Shown here: piece after piece, positions 21,456 through 32,921 of the stretch | Layout of the letters: every line of letters begins with the position of its first letter | How positions within the stretch are numbered: the first letter of the stretch is position 1 | NCBI GenBank assembly: GCA_015680685.1 | Contig: MNCI01011946.1 | Span: 413,610 to 462,064, forward strand | DNA: 48,455 nt | Direction: 5' to 3' | DNA from: Gnetum montanum | Taxonomy: Eukaryota > Streptophyta > Gnetopsida > Gnetales > Gnetaceae | Notes under the pieces: model-generated | The model's database searches: none | Seen by the model: only the letters and a program-made list of their open reading frames with translations | Told to the model about the DNA's origin: nothing | Made by a program: the position numbers and the translations under genes

Positions 21456-22342
21456 TGATGAGCAGCGAGGTACCCCCTATGCCCAACCATATGAATCACA
21501 AGTGTTCATGCACAATCTGATCACATTCCATGGATGGGACTAGTTGTGCATCTAAATCGTTATGCTTTGATTGCAGTTTATTGTCTTCCCACTTGGACTA
21601 GTGGTAGCTTTGTCATGTATGATTTAGTCAAAAGTGAGACATATGATCGACGTTGACTAATCTTATGCTGCTCCTAATGATAATAAAGAGAGAAATTAAT
21701 TAAACTAATGAACAATGGAAAGTAAAATCTAAACTAGCCTATATGTGATGTGTATCCATCCTTAATCATCCATCCACACCTTGGACTTCATATAACCACT
21801 GCTAGGATTTCCAAGCATACATCACTAGGCTTGCCAAACAGTACACTACTGGGTTACCAAGTAATTACACTTAAGTGCTCATGATTAGCCGTACTCACTT
21901 TGCTTAATGACAAGAATCGTAAAGAGCAATAAATGGAAACATTAACTAAGGAAAATAGGAAACAATTAAACAATTAAAAGCAATAATAAATCTAAGTGGA
22001 TGCTGTAATGATGGAAGTAATCTTAATATTTATTTTTGGTCATGTAACATGTCCAACTACATCACACTCAAATAAGAATGTCATACAATCACAAACATCA
22101 CACTACGGGCATGCACTAGGAAATGACAAAACTGGAAATCAACAATCTATGAAAAAGCTAACTAAAATCTGAAACTAAACTATGTCCTAACCATGCATCC
22201 AAGGGTTGTATTTAAAGGCTAGCACAAAGGATACAATATCATTTATCTAACATCGTTTCCTAGGACCTGATATCACATATCCGATATTGAAGCCTTGATA
22301 TTGGGTATCCAATATCAGGGCTAACATAACGATAACTCATCA
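21456..22342 (-). mobile_element. 3' LTR of element D'
   Basis: The LTR is 887 bp in reverse orientation, with ends TGATGAG and CTCATCA. On the minus strand U3 has GATATT/AATATC palindromes (tgatattggatacccaatatc near 22294-22314, and others) and a weak TATA box (tttaaatac near 22215). Homologous sequence 'gactagttgtgcatctaaatcg' recurs at 32615, in the cut 5' LTR. Confidence 0.85.
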
Positions 22343-22362
22343 TACCCCCACGAATGAATGAA
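22343..22362 (-). promoter_or_regulatory. Polypurine-tract region of element D'
   Basis: Minus-strand reading: cattcattcgtgggggta directly before the LTR. It is the decayed equivalent of tttagtcatgggggta in A and C. Confidence 0.7.
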
Positions 22363-22479
22363 AGCTCATCCTCTAGTTAAACAAAATGAGGAACAAGTTC
22401 TTTACAAAAAATGATGGAAAGTTATGAAATTATTAACTAACTTAAACAAATAAACAAATGGACTCTTACATGCCACAGT

Positions 22480-24400
22480 GATGTCTTACAAAAATTTGGA
22501 CACAATATTACAAGACACAAAATTAAGAAAGTTCATGTGGTTCCTAGAGGCAGTGGCTCCTCCATTAGTTGTTTCTCTTTGTCATTAAGCTTCTAAAACT
22601 TGTAATTGAGGAAAGCCTACAACTTCTCTTCTTTTATCCTTGGATCATGTACCATCTAGGCTACTAAGCTGATGTTTTCTGGCATCAGTACATCCTGAGG
22701 GCATGGTAGTTGTGAAAACATTTTGTTGGTCTTTATGTATTGTGTGGCAAACTACCATCGCTCCTCTTCAAATTCTCTAGCCTTTTCGTTGAACTCATGA
22801 TAATCTGAGAGTCTTCTAACTAGGTCTAAAGTGACATCCTTCTGTCCATGGTAGTAGGCTTTAATTACCTAAAGGTTTGAGTTTGCATGTTGAGTTTCTA
22901 CAAAGTGGCTTTTCTATCTACAAACTCTTTTTCATATAACGCATAGGTGGTTGCTACTTATTTCTCTAGCTCGCTTCTAGGCCAACCTGCTATTAACATG
23001 GCAAGGTTGGCATATATGAGGTTAGCCAATGCCATGTATTCTTTCAAATCCTTGATCTGTAAGTCTTTGTTCTTCACTTGTACCTAATGGACCAATGCAT
23101 AACTATCCAGAATTGGCTACCAATCAAGATTCTATGCTGTCATGGACCTAATGCAAGCTTTAGCCATCTAGATTTCTTTTTCGTTTATCTACTTGTACAT
23201 GCCTACCTTGTCCCAGAAGTGTTCTTTCAACTTTTCATGCTTCTTGACCTCATTTTACCATGTGCTTATTTTAATTATGGACTTCTGTTGAATGGCATGG
23301 ACGTCCTCCATTGAGAGGGTTCTATTTTCCCTAGCCAATTTGTTGATATCTTGGTTAGCCCTCATCAATTATTCTCTCAATTAATGGACACTTTCTTCCA
23401 AAATATTCTTTTATTTTTGAATGGTGATTAACCTTGAGTTCTATGCAACAAGCTATTTATTCTCCTCCTAAGTAATTGTCAGTGCCTTCTTGTATGCATG
23501 GGATTATGCATCAATAGTAGAAGCATGCCAGACCACCTTCTTCTTTTCCTACTCCTCAACTTTGTTCTCCTTGATCAACTTGAATAGTTGCTCTATTCTA
23601 AATTTCTCTAGTTGGTTAGGCAAAATAAATAGGGCAAGGTCTTGTATTTTAGCTCTCAGGGCAGGTAGCTCTTGTTGCAAACATTGCACTTTCACTTCTG
23701 CGTGTTCTACCCTAACCTCAACCATGACCAACTTTTCCTTGGTGGAGATGAGGTTTGATTGTGCAGTAGTGATATCATTAGGGATGTTGAATAGGGTGGT
23801 CATTACTTGTTCCATCTGCAACAATTGATCTAATATGTCCTCATGACAGGTAGGAATCATTGAAGTCCTAGCAAGCATATACACGTCTCTGATCCCCATC
23901 AAATTAACTAGAGGTACAACAGGCACATTGAATGATTCTTTGATGTGATCCATTATTACTTCTACTACACTTGCTGCATTCTAATGCTACATGGCCATGA
24001 TTGTGGCACCTTCTCCAATCTCAAGCATCACTTAGAACAATGTGGTAGTACTAGAGATTTATCTAGACCACTAAGATTCTCCTCTTGACTATAGCAACAC
24101 CTGTCCTCTTTTCGAATCGGCCAAAATGATGGGCTGCATCTCATCTAGGACTCTAAAGAGGCTTAAATCCTCTCTGCTTCCCCAACTAAGTGTTTCAACA
24201 ATTTTTTGTAAGTGACTCATTGCTAGTATGTAGTCTTGTGGTGGCAGTGGTGGAGCTTGTATTTCATGGCACTATTGAGGCTCTTGTTCTGCTTCTTTTC
24301 TAGTTCTACTTCCTTCTCTGGCTCTTTCTCTTCACCAAGGTCTTTCCTTGGTGTTGCAAGTTTGAGGAGTTTAGTGAATGAAACATTCTAAGCCTTCCTG
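22480..24400 (-). pseudogene. Extra ORF of D', C-terminal coiled-coil part
   Basis: In broken minus-strand frames there is a long Glu/Lys/Leu-rich, heptad-like sequence. The clearest part is 23549-23953 (134 residues: LLQMEQVMTTLFNI, LVMVEVRVEHAEVKVQCLQQ, ALRAKIQDLALF, IEQLFKLIKENKVEE). It continues to about 22560 through several stops. The homologous part of element C (34100-35560) has the same character. The function is unknown; a coiled coil suggests self-association or binding to a particle protein. The right part (to about 24400) corresponds to C near 35850-36000. Confidence 0.6.
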
Positions 24401-25290
24401 GAAACATCATTTGTGTACCCTAGGATTCTAGTGTGTACTGACCTAAATCATCAGTGTAAAGCTGGAAGGGAAACAGACACTGAGAGATCATCGGGCACAC
24501 ACAGGTGACCCTACCTTCGCTTGAGGGAAAGTTGGAAAAGGGAACGAAGGCAGAGTGCCTTGGATGGTTTGCACGCAAATCAACCAAGGACTTCCTCCAA
24601 CGTAAGCTACGACTAGCGCTGGGGTTATCGTAAACAGTGTAAACGGGATATAAACGGAATGCAAACAGCGATACAAAATGTAAACAGAGTGTACTGAATT
24701 ATAAATAAATCGTAAATAGAGTTATATTGTAAACAAAGCATAAATCGAAGTAAATAATGTAAATAGGAGGCAATAATGAAACTGTATTATATTGTTTTAA
24801 AAAAAATGTGCACCGGTCAAAGCATAGTTGCACACGTGTGAATGGCAAGTCAAACACCTAACCCCGGGATGATATGACGTGATGATGTGATGATGAAATG
24901 GGATGAATGTGAGAAATACTTGGATGCCAACAATCAGGTATGCTGAGCGCCCAAGGATTGCAAGTTTTGTCCTCTCTCAGAATTGCCAATCTCTCCAATC
25001 TTTGCCTCCCAATTTTTTTACCTCCTTCGTTTATGTGAATTGATAGGGTATTTATAGGGTTGGACTAGGCTTGGGCACGAAATTCAAGAATGGAATCAAT
25101 AGCTGGGAGATGAGAGGAAAATAGATCTAATGACATGTGTCCCATGGATAGTTGGCACGAGTTGGATGTGTGCTGGATAGTTGTGCACGAGTTGGATGTG
25201 TGCTGGATATTTGCATTCTTTGACTAGGTTCAATGTATCTCATAATTTGTGGGTCATTCAAGCCCATGAAAATACAAAAAGTTTAGAAAA
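24401..25290. other. Foreign AT-rich segment, LTR-like, next to the laccase fragment
   Basis: This has no counterpart in element C. It contains an array of about ten degenerate units of the type gTAAACag/aTAAACgg (24625-24765), a 24-bp direct repeat 'gcacgagttggatgtgtgctgg' at about 25155 and 25188, and on the minus strand a TATA-like cctataaatacccta near 25045-25059. It could be a terminal repeat of another retroelement on the minus strand, but I could not fix its ends. Confidence 0.4.
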
Positions 25291-25359
25291 GCCCTCAGGC
25301 AATAAAAATTTTCAAAGAAAATTTAGAAGGATTAACTCTGGCTTCAACTCGCTTGAAAC

Positions 25360-26262
25360 AAAAAAAATTTTTGTTGGTGGATGGAAAATTGGAATTTCCC
25401 ATTGGTTGCTGACAAATTTTCCCATCATCGAGGGAAGGGCAGTTGTATTCGAAGATTATGGTGGTGGTAGTCGTGTCGATGGGCAGATTGGGTTTAGCGC
25501 TGTTCCAGCCATGCACCGCAAAGTAGTAGGAGCCACATGCCTGATCCACCATGAACACCACATCTAGCGTCTCTCCCGGGTCTATTACAACGTATGAGGT
25601 GTTGTACGGCTTGGTGTAATGGGCATCCATGGCCACTACGGTGAGGCTGTAGTTGGCCAACCCTGTGAACATGACCGTGTTCATGGCCACTTTGATCAAC
25701 TGCAGTTGCACCTTCTCACCTTTATCTTCATTGAATTTGAGCAGGGTTGTTGGTCTTTGGGCTTTCCGTTGATGATGAGGGGGTCAGAGTTTTGGACACC
25801 ACCACTGGTCTGGAGGGCCTGCACGAGGAGTTTCATGGGATCTTTGCTATACGACTCACCCAACATCAAGGTTTCCTCGTGCTTTGGCTTCTGGTACGGG
25901 AGCACGAAGTTTGGCCAAGGAAGGATGACCAAGGCACCGAACACGGTGGCTTTCAACCATGAGGAGTGTGCATGCCACCACAGTGTCACGTTGTTCATTG
26001 ATGTGGAATTTGTACGTGTAATTAGAGCTGGGCTGGATAGGACACTGTGTTATGTATTTTGGCCCATCGGACCAGGCAGTGCCCAGCTGGTAGACTCCAT
26101 GCCAGTGGATGGTGGCGTTATAGTTGCATTTGTTGACAACGTTGACGATGATGATATTACCGTCACAGACTGTGACTGTTGGCCCGAGGTATATGCTATT
26201 CACCATCACCAGCAGCTACATACCGTAGACCCTCATTATGTTCATTTCTTGGAGCTTTTTCC
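25360..26262 (-). pseudogene. Laccase (multicopper oxidase) fragment, apparently intronless
   Basis: Minus strand, right to left. From about 26200: NSIYLGPTVTV, then ATIHWHGVYQLGTAWSDGP and YITQCPIQPSSNYTYKF, the first cupredoxin domain with the HWHG copper ligands. After a one-base frameshift near 25990, WWHAHSSWLKATV supplies the HxH ligands. The next block (to 25696) is ILPWPNF, EETLMLGESY, LVQALQTSGG, IINGKP. After a second small frameshift, VAMNTVMFTGLANYSLTVVAMDAHYTKPY and IDPGETLDVVFMVDQ (to about 25450) match the second domain. The C-terminal third, with its HCHxxxH ligands, is missing. No intron interrupts this stretch, although plant laccase genes usually have several here. Laccases oxidise monolignols in the cell wall; this copy cannot. 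Confidence 0.85.
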
Positions 26263-27130
26263 ATAATAGATGTGCCTTCGGCTAGGATTTCTTGGCCTTC
26301 GCTCTCAAAAAGCTTTCCCGCATTATATTTTGCACTTTCTATGTCCATTCGATCTTGGTACAAGAGCAAGCAACTAACCCTGCCGAGCAAATTTCAACTT
26401 GTAGCTCATCTAACGATCAAAGGCGAGTGTTCACAGTCTTTTGATAGTACATCATGATCAAATCAAGTGGACAGATTAGAGCAGAGAACAGCAAAACGAG
26501 AACAACCGTAGCAGCGGCGGCAGCAGAAGCAAAAATGAGGAACGCTACTCCTGAACCCTTGGAATGGGGTAGACGAGAAAGAAAACCCTGGTAGGCATGC
26601 AGACGAGGCCTCTACCTGTGCTTTTCTGTGTGCAGGTGACAACAAAAACCCATGCACACGAACACGATGAGGACGAGACGCCAAGGAAGATGAAGCTGCA
26701 GTTGCTACCCTTCTTCTTCTCATTTTCTTCAGTAGCAACACCATGCACAACAAATGCTCTTTGATGCTGAGATTTTGATGGATTCCCAAAACTCCAAAGT
26801 CGCGCTTACTGAGCTTGATGTTGTGGGTCAAAAGTTCTCTTCTCCCCATCGCCAGGTTGGTTTGCAGATGTGATTACACTAATACAAAAGATGCTTTCTT
26901 TTTCTTGCAATCCAAGTCTCTTGTGTGTGATCTGGATAATTTTGGATGCTAGACACTAGACATTGGAATTTTTGAACTTTGGGCAATCATCTTCCACTTT
27001 TCATTTGATTTTGGAGTTGTTCATGCTGAGGATGAGCAAACTGCCTTGGGCAGGCTAGGTGTGAGCTTGATGCCTTAGCCAAATGTTTCCTTCCGAATGC
27101 TTGAAAGGGCTTGAGTCATTTTCAATTCAA
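26263..27130. other. Unassigned segment between the laccase fragment and the extra ORF
   Basis: The GC content is higher than around it. Minus-strand ORFs at 26463-26849 and 26196-26390 are open but I recognise no domain. One or both may be laccase exon 1 or its 5' leader, since the stretch LQEMNIMRVYG before the laccase match (about 26250) resembles the usual laccase N-terminus. The right limit of the insertion lies somewhere before about 27170, where the match to element C resumes. Confidence 0.35.
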
Positions 27131-27986
27131 AGTACTAGGCTGAAATTAGTGGTGTTTCATAGTGCATTACACAACTTTTTGATTAGGCAAGGAAATAGAA
27201 GTGTTGGCTTCCCTACCTTTTTCTGCTCAAACTACCTCTGAATCTCTATGAAATATAACTGGGGAAGGTTGGTTGTGTATTTGCCAATTAGGATGGCATT
27301 TCCCCTAGCTACATAGGTGGAAATCCTATTAAGCCCTTTTGTTGGGAAGAGATGATACATGCCTATTTTGAAGTATGTCCTCTCCTCCAAAGTCAATTCA
27401 TTATACGTTTTGTCATTCTTGCCATAGGTCCACCGCAACCACAACTTTCGAGTGTCAGGGTTAGATCTCATGGATAGATGGGCTAGCTTAGCCCCCTCAT
27501 TGGTAGATTAAGAGCTTTAGCAATTTCTTTGACTAAGAATGAAATGTTGACTCCACAAATGTTAACAGTGGTACCTTCCTTTTGTTATGTCAAAAATGAT
27601 ATGTTTCTCCAAAATACCACTCACCAATATCTGAAAGAATAAGCCACAAGGGTGATGCCTAAAGTTGTGCCTAAACCACCTCTAGAGTAAACTCCATGAA
27701 CATGCTAAGTTTATCTCCATGATGATGGTGGTCAACATGGATTTTTCTTGAATGGTTCAAGGCATTCTATGAACAATGTGAGGCATTGTCCCTACATAGG
27801 AGCTTAGGGTTTTGTGGCCTCTCCTTAGACTAACTGCCCAGTAATAGGAGCCTTTTGATGGCTGTTGAAGGATTGGGCTTCTTGCTCCTCATGCTCTGCA
27901 TGCTCACCTTACTGGCCCCTACCACCCCTTGGGCATTTGGTTACTCCCTACAAAGGTTCTCCTTGTGCTTCCCTTCTTAGGGCCAT
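27131..27986 (-). pseudogene. Extra ORF of D', N-terminal part with plant-transposon-protein-like domain
   Basis: It starts at an ATGGCC (27986-27984), immediately after an acceptor-like ttgattacag. A stop follows 11 codons in. Recognisable parts are the ORF at 27232-27471 (YNELTLEERTYFKIGMYHLF, RISTYVARGNAILIGKYTTN, LPQLYFIEI) and FPCLIKKLC near 27165-27190. Element C has YFKIATYHLNPM, VTTFSTRACI, LPQLIYLEI and LPFPCLIKKLCKRARIV at the same places. This order (W/YF…L.P, V…RA.L, LPFPSLI..LC..A.V) is that of the 'putative plant transposon protein' domain (I believe Pfam PF20167) often annotated in Athila-type elements. The ORF is cut at its left by the laccase-bearing insert. Confidence 0.6.
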
Positions 27987-28365
27987 CTGTAATCAACCAA
28001 AGATTAGGTGTTAATAAAGTTATGTTCTTGATCATCAACAAGTGTATACCTTACTCATTACGTTAGTTTTCTTAGGCTCCTTAGTTTGTATGATTGTAGA
28101 GTTAGAAAAAATGTCAAAAAAATGCCCAAAAAGTGTCTATCTTCTTGTATAATCTTACGCAGCTGGTTTGTTTTTCCTTATGTGTGGCTTATAATAATGG
28201 TTATGGTTCCTTGGATGGAGAAATAAAGGTTTCTAGAATTAATGCAATTGATTGTTTATTATAACACTTAAGGTTTTTAACACTCTTACCCTGTAATATC
28301 CTTTGGGCAATAGCAAATTTCAAAAAATTGGTGCAAGTTTCTCATGCAAGTACCTTTTCCATGAC
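27987..28365 (-). promoter_or_regulatory. Probable leader intron of the extra ORF in D'
   Basis: The 3' end is ttgattacag|ATGG (AG at 27988-27987). A candidate donor is gaaaag|gtactt near 28358. The segment between is T-rich on the minus strand. The equivalent in element C ends tgattatag|ATGG and in A tgtgtgcag|ATGG. Splicing is inferred from the sequence only. Confidence 0.45.
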
Positions 28366-28625
28366 TAACTTGAACACTTCGAGTTCAGATAGGTTCATAT
28401 AGCATAAAAATTGGAGTGGTAGAGAGCCAAATAGTGCAAGTAGAAGTTGGTTGCATAGAGCTTTGAGTTGTGAAAGAAAATTTGAAAAACTCCCCTAGCT
28501 GCAAATGATGAAAATGGAGTTTGAGTACCATAAGGGTTATATATATAGGTTTTATGAGACCTAATATTAGGTACCCAATATCGGGTATCTAACATGACAT
28601 CCGACTTGATATCAAGGTCCAAGAA
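28366..28625 (-). promoter_or_regulatory. Internal U3-like promoter of element D'
   Basis: On the minus strand: GATATC and gatacccgatattgggtacc palindromes at 28570-28612, the same type as this element's own LTR U3 (gatattggatacccaatatc), then a TATA box cctatatatataacc (28534-28548), then a leader with 'gggagtttttcaaatt', shared with C, and a gttagtcatgg motif near 28363. It lies between the post-integrase region and the extra ORF and faces the ORF. Confidence 0.6.
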
Positions 28626-30095
28626 TATTCATTAAATGGGGCAACTAAGCATGGAAAACAAAACTTTATAATTGGTTGGAAGGTTTAAGGTTAGGTCCAT
28701 AGGTTTGGGGTAAGTAGGAAATCAGATGAAGGTACCTGGAAGTGGTAGAATATGGAGTCTTTAACATTTAAAGCTTTGGAAGATACAAGAAAAAGGGCAT
28801 TAAATCAATGTTGTGGAATGGATCAATTACATGATAAAGAAAACTACAAAATTTAACAATTAAATGCTTGGAAGGTGAAGAATGATGTGGTTGTGTCAAA
28901 CAAGTACAAGTCACAAAAGTTTCACAACTGGGTTTCCCCTAAAGCAGGCTCTTGCCTATGATGCCCTTATGTAACCAAACCTAAAAATGTCCATAGGCAC
29001 TAAAGGGGTTGAATGCAACACATACCTATGAAACAAAACACACATGTTGAAACCATCAATTTGAGATAATAACTCTATGTTACATAAAACCATAAGTTAG
29101 AATCATACGGACAGCGAGATGAGATGGACTATAGAAAGAATTACAAACATTGTGACATGAGATGTCTTACCATAGGTATAATAAATCCGTGTGTCATATT
29201 AATGGTTAATTAGCCATTAGCTTTTCATTCTGAGATTCAAACCAAGTCCAAACCACATTTCAATGACATTGCATCATTTCATCACTTCAGCTAAAAACTA
29301 TGAGATTATCATAGTTACAAGGAGTAACATCACTTAGCATTTCGTCCAAGGGAGGAGCTTATTTATAGCACACATGTTTTGTTTGTTTGTTTTTTTTATT
29401 TTTTTATTTTTTATTTTTTGCTTTCAGAAGCCATAAACCTTTAGGCATGGATACATGTCGTTCTAGTGGGACCCTCAAAAATTAATTCAATGCCATTTTA
29501 TGTGACTCTTACTTCCATTTTTAGTTAGATCTACAAGTATAGAATTACAACTAAAGTAACATGCTAAAACATACAAAAGTGGCCAAAGAGAATCCACAAA
29601 TCCCCTTGATGTCACACCCTTCATATTCCCTCTTAATTCTTCACTCTTCTACCCAAGCAAAATGATTACGATTTATTTTTAGTCTCATGATGAAAAAGAA
29701 TGTCATTATGACCAAAGCAAGAACCACTTATTAATGGAATGAGTGGATGAATGACGTGGTCTCACTGTCCGAACAATCACTCCCTCATGACTCAACAACA
29801 TAGAGAAAACCTCACCTCAATGGGCTACATGATTATTTTATTCACAAGCAAGATTACATTACAAAAAAATAAAAAGAAAAAATAGAAAAAGTTGGAAGGA
29901 ATAGAAAAAATTATATCAAGAAATAAGAAAATGACAAAAAAATTGTAAAACAAAAAGATGAAAAACACTTATGAATCCTAAAGATTAGAATGGGGGATTT
30001 CCCCCACGACTAAACATTTGGCCATGACAAGGATTAATAAGTAGATAGATAAGATCCATGCATGAATAAAACATTGGTAACTATTCATTCCCAAG
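28626..30095 (-). other. Post-integrase noncoding region of element D'
   Basis: Minus-strand blocks shared with A, B and C: tttagtcgtgggggaaat (about 29997-30014), acagtgagaccacgtcattcatcc (about 29748-29771), cctgctttaggggaaaccc (about 28938-28956). The gcacacccctt module is decayed (near 29355). Two A/T-rich low-complexity tracts lie at 29380-29420 and 29855-29965. No ORF is supported. Confidence 0.55.
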
Positions 30096-32404
30096 TCACT
30101 GGGTGTCTTTTGATGTTGCAACCGCTAGGTAGAAAAATTGTTGGTCACGCACTTGATTGTTAAATGTATTATGGATCAGGGTATGAGGTGTGTTACATTA
30201 CAGATGTCTAGCCCATGATTGCACCCTTGATCATGATATGGTATGGATGGATTTGTTGGTCTCCCCACACTGTTAGATTCATTGTGTCGATTGGATGTTA
30301 GAGTAATGATGGATGGTGGCCCTTGTGTATGATCAAAGGACATTGGTTGTGAAAAGGAAGGCATTGCACTGGATTGGCATTGTGCTAGTTTGGATGATGT
30401 TGTAAGTTCATAAGTGTGATACTTTTGTCTAGGGCCCTTTCTATAGAAAGGATGTTTCCAAGTTTGTGGTGGGAACCTACTATTATCAGCCTATTTATGT
30501 ACATTTGTAGCACAAGTGGCATTCATTTGTTGATGTGGTGGTGCTAAACCTTCCTGTGTCACCAACGATGACATATGAGGAGGTGAAGAATGAGAATATT
30601 GAGGGTAGGATGGATGGTAAGAGGCATGAGGTGGTGATCCTTCAAGGGACATCATGGGTTGATGGTACTTAGGAGAGTGACAATGGAGATTTGAAGTAGA
30701 GGACATAGAATTGGTTGGAGAAATAGGATGTTGAACATAATATCCATACTATGTCAACTAATAGGAAGGGTAGGGTTGGTTTGGTGGTGGCCTCCCCCAT
30801 GATTGTGGGTTTTGCCACTGTAGTTAATGATAGTGTTGAGGTTGATAATAAGTTCCCCTAGGATAGTACTATTTGTTGTGGTACTATCTATAATTACCGC
30901 ATGGAAGAGGAAATCTCCAAGGCATGTCCTTTTGTAAAAACTTTAGATTTAATGCGCCTACCCAATACTCATGTACATGCAACAAGATTGGATAATTTCC
31001 CTTCACATGATCATATATGCAAATGTTACAGCCATTATCTTCATCTATGGTTGAGTCTATAGCCTCACTTTCTTCAGCCATTTTTCCTGTTTATTGAAAA
31101 ATGTTCCTAGTTGTTTCTTGGTTATGTATCCTTTGTTTATTGTGATCACTTGGTTTGTTTTGCATGATCTTCTCCTTGACCATCTATGAGAGTTGTAACA
31201 TTTTCGTATATCCATTCTAACATCCTATTAAACTTTGCTTCAAGTTCATCGATAGACTTCTGTCTTGGCAAGGTTCATTAAGCAACCACCTTAGGAAGAG
31301 CGGCTTCTTCCTCCTTAGCATAGATATGGACCTACTTTTGCTAAAGAGCTGGGTCCCAGTGATATTTCTTAACGTTCTCCCATTTGCATATCTCTTCTTC
31401 TTCTTTTTTCACACACTTGATTAGCTCTTGAATCTAATGGGTTTGTAGCTCGTATAATTGACCTAGAGCATTCATCCTAAGAGTCTCCCTCATTTCATTA
31501 CGAATTCCATCTATGATGTGAAAAAGTTGCCTTTCCTCAAAGAAACCATGGCTTGGGCATCTATTTAGTAGGGAATAATATCTATCTAAGGCCATGTTCA
31601 AGGGTTCATATTATTCTTGTCTCCATCCTTGGATCTGTCTCCTCAGGTTGGACATCCTCACATAAGTTTGGTATTTCTCGTTGAAGAGTTCCAGCATTGT
31701 GGACCATCATTGGACTGAGTTTGATTTCAATGATCTATACCACACTTCAACTCTATCAATTAGTGTCCTAGAAAAGAGCTTAAGCTTTTTCCATCCACTT
31801 TCAATGTTGTATGAGATACAAGCATCATGGAATGCTTGTAAATGATGTTGTGGATTCAAATCATAGCCTCTTGCAAATTTAGGAATATTATTCATATCAA
31901 GCCTAGGCAGGAAACTATTTTTGTAATTCCTATGAGATTTCTATTCATTTGATCATGATGATGTTATCTATGTTCATGTTAAAGTCTTTAACTTTTCCTG
32001 TGGGTTCGATTTCTATTTTTATTCTAGCCCTGTAGTGGAGCTTTATCTCCATACCTACGTTCATCTTCATCAGAACTCGACGTTGAAGGGGGAGAAGAAG
32101 ATGAGGAACTAGAAGGATTTCTATGGCTTCTATGATGTTCCCCAGGGCCCCTTGATTTATTGTTTATTAGTTTCAAGGAGGCCTTAGGCCTTGAGGCCTC
32201 CCCTTCTCTAGGAATTACTTCATCTCCTCTAGGATTGTCTGTCTTAGGTGAATGTAGTCCTTGACTATCGTCAAGGTGGTCATGAACATATGAAACCCCT
32301 GCATAAGGTTGGTCACTCCAACTCTTTTCAACATATATTTTGTTAGTTCTCCAATGAATGTTTTCATTATTCAATGCATTATCACTTCCTTGTGAAAGAG
32401 ACAC
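30096..32404 (-). pseudogene. gag of element D', lacking the N-terminal domain
   Basis: Minus strand: a Ser/acidic head (ORF 32024-32404, ending in a Ser-rich run and DEDERRYGDKA) replaces the VVYTH…DEYIPDF domain of the other elements. MNNIPKFARGYDL, FHDACISYNIE and FSRTLIDRVEVWYRSL (31707-31895) start the Gag core. STMLELFNEKYQTYVRMSNL, RYYSLLNRCPSHG and HIIDGIRNE follow to about 31490. The variant knuckle region GCNICIYDHVKGN (about 31015-31040) is decayed at its last Cys. A Pro/His/Ser-rich linker (30491-30706, 30176-30364) ends it. Stops and frameshifts throughout. Confidence 0.75.
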
Positions 32405-32509
32405 TGTTGTTGGTTTACGGTATGTGTGATTTAATATTTTCTAAAAGATATATCATTAATACATTTACAACAATTGTGTTTGATACAACTAATCAAGATA
32501 ACTAGCACC

Positions 32510-32510
32510 A

Positions 32511-32550
<40 letters not shown>

Positions 32551-32601
32551 NNNNNNNNNNNNNNNNNNNNNNNNNNNNNNNNNNNNNNNNNNNNNNNNNN
32601 N
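32510..32601. other. Poly-C run and assembly gap
   Basis: About 38 C followed by 51 N (32551-32601). The leader, PBS and LTR end of D' should lie here; 'ctagcacca' at 32499-32507 may be the last of the PBS. ORFs read through this gap are artefacts. Confidence 0.9.
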
Positions 32602-32921
32602 AAATTTCCTAGATGAGACTAGTTGTGCATCTAAATCGTTATGCTTTGATCGTAGTTCTAGTGGTAGCTTTGTCATGTATGGTTTAGTCCAAAGTGAGGC
32701 ATATGATCAATGTTAACTAATCCTATGCTACTCCTAATGACAATAAAAAGAGAAATTAATTAAGCTAATGAAAAATAGAAAGTAAAATCTAAACTAGCCT
32801 ATATGTGATGAGTACCCATTCTTAATCATCCACCCACACCTTGGACTTCGTATAACCACTATTGAAATTGCCAAGCATACATTACTAGGCTTGCCAAACA
32901 ATATACTACTAGGTTACCAAG
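32602..32921 (-). mobile_element. 5' LTR of element D', cut by element C
   Basis: Homologous to 21535-21865 of the 3' LTR (gactagttgtgcatctaaatcg, gtggtagctttgtcatgtatg, ggcttgccaaaca). It stops at ggttaccaag where the LTR of element C begins. The remainder should lie beyond the right end of the window, after C. Confidence 0.85.

Larger units (their letters stand above)
21456..32921 (-). mobile_element. Element D': minus-strand, pol-less gypsy element with gag and extra ORF
   Basis: From right to left: cut 5' LTR (32602-32921), assembly gap, gag without its N-terminal domain (30100-32404), noncoding region, internal promoter, extra ORF (27986 leftwards, interrupted at about 24400-27130), purine tract, 3' LTR (21456-22342). 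No protease, RT, RNase H or integrase motif is present. At about 30090 the sequence passes from the gag linker to a short remnant resembling the PR-RT spacer (acacccagtgactt) and then to the post-integrase motif. It is inserted in B and is itself cut by C. Confidence 0.8.

Noticed and set aside
25360-26262. Functional laccase gene
   Set aside because: Two frameshifts, no C-terminal copper ligands, no start and no introns where expected.
25619-26266. 215-codon ORF on the plus strand
   Set aside because: It is antisense to the laccase fragment, and the laccase frames on the minus strand match a known family block by block. This one matches nothing I recognise.
26463-26849. 128-codon ORF on the minus strand as a host gene
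   Set aside because: I recognise no domain, and it lies between laccase and element sequence. It may be a laccase leader or neighbouring genomic DNA, so I left it unassigned.
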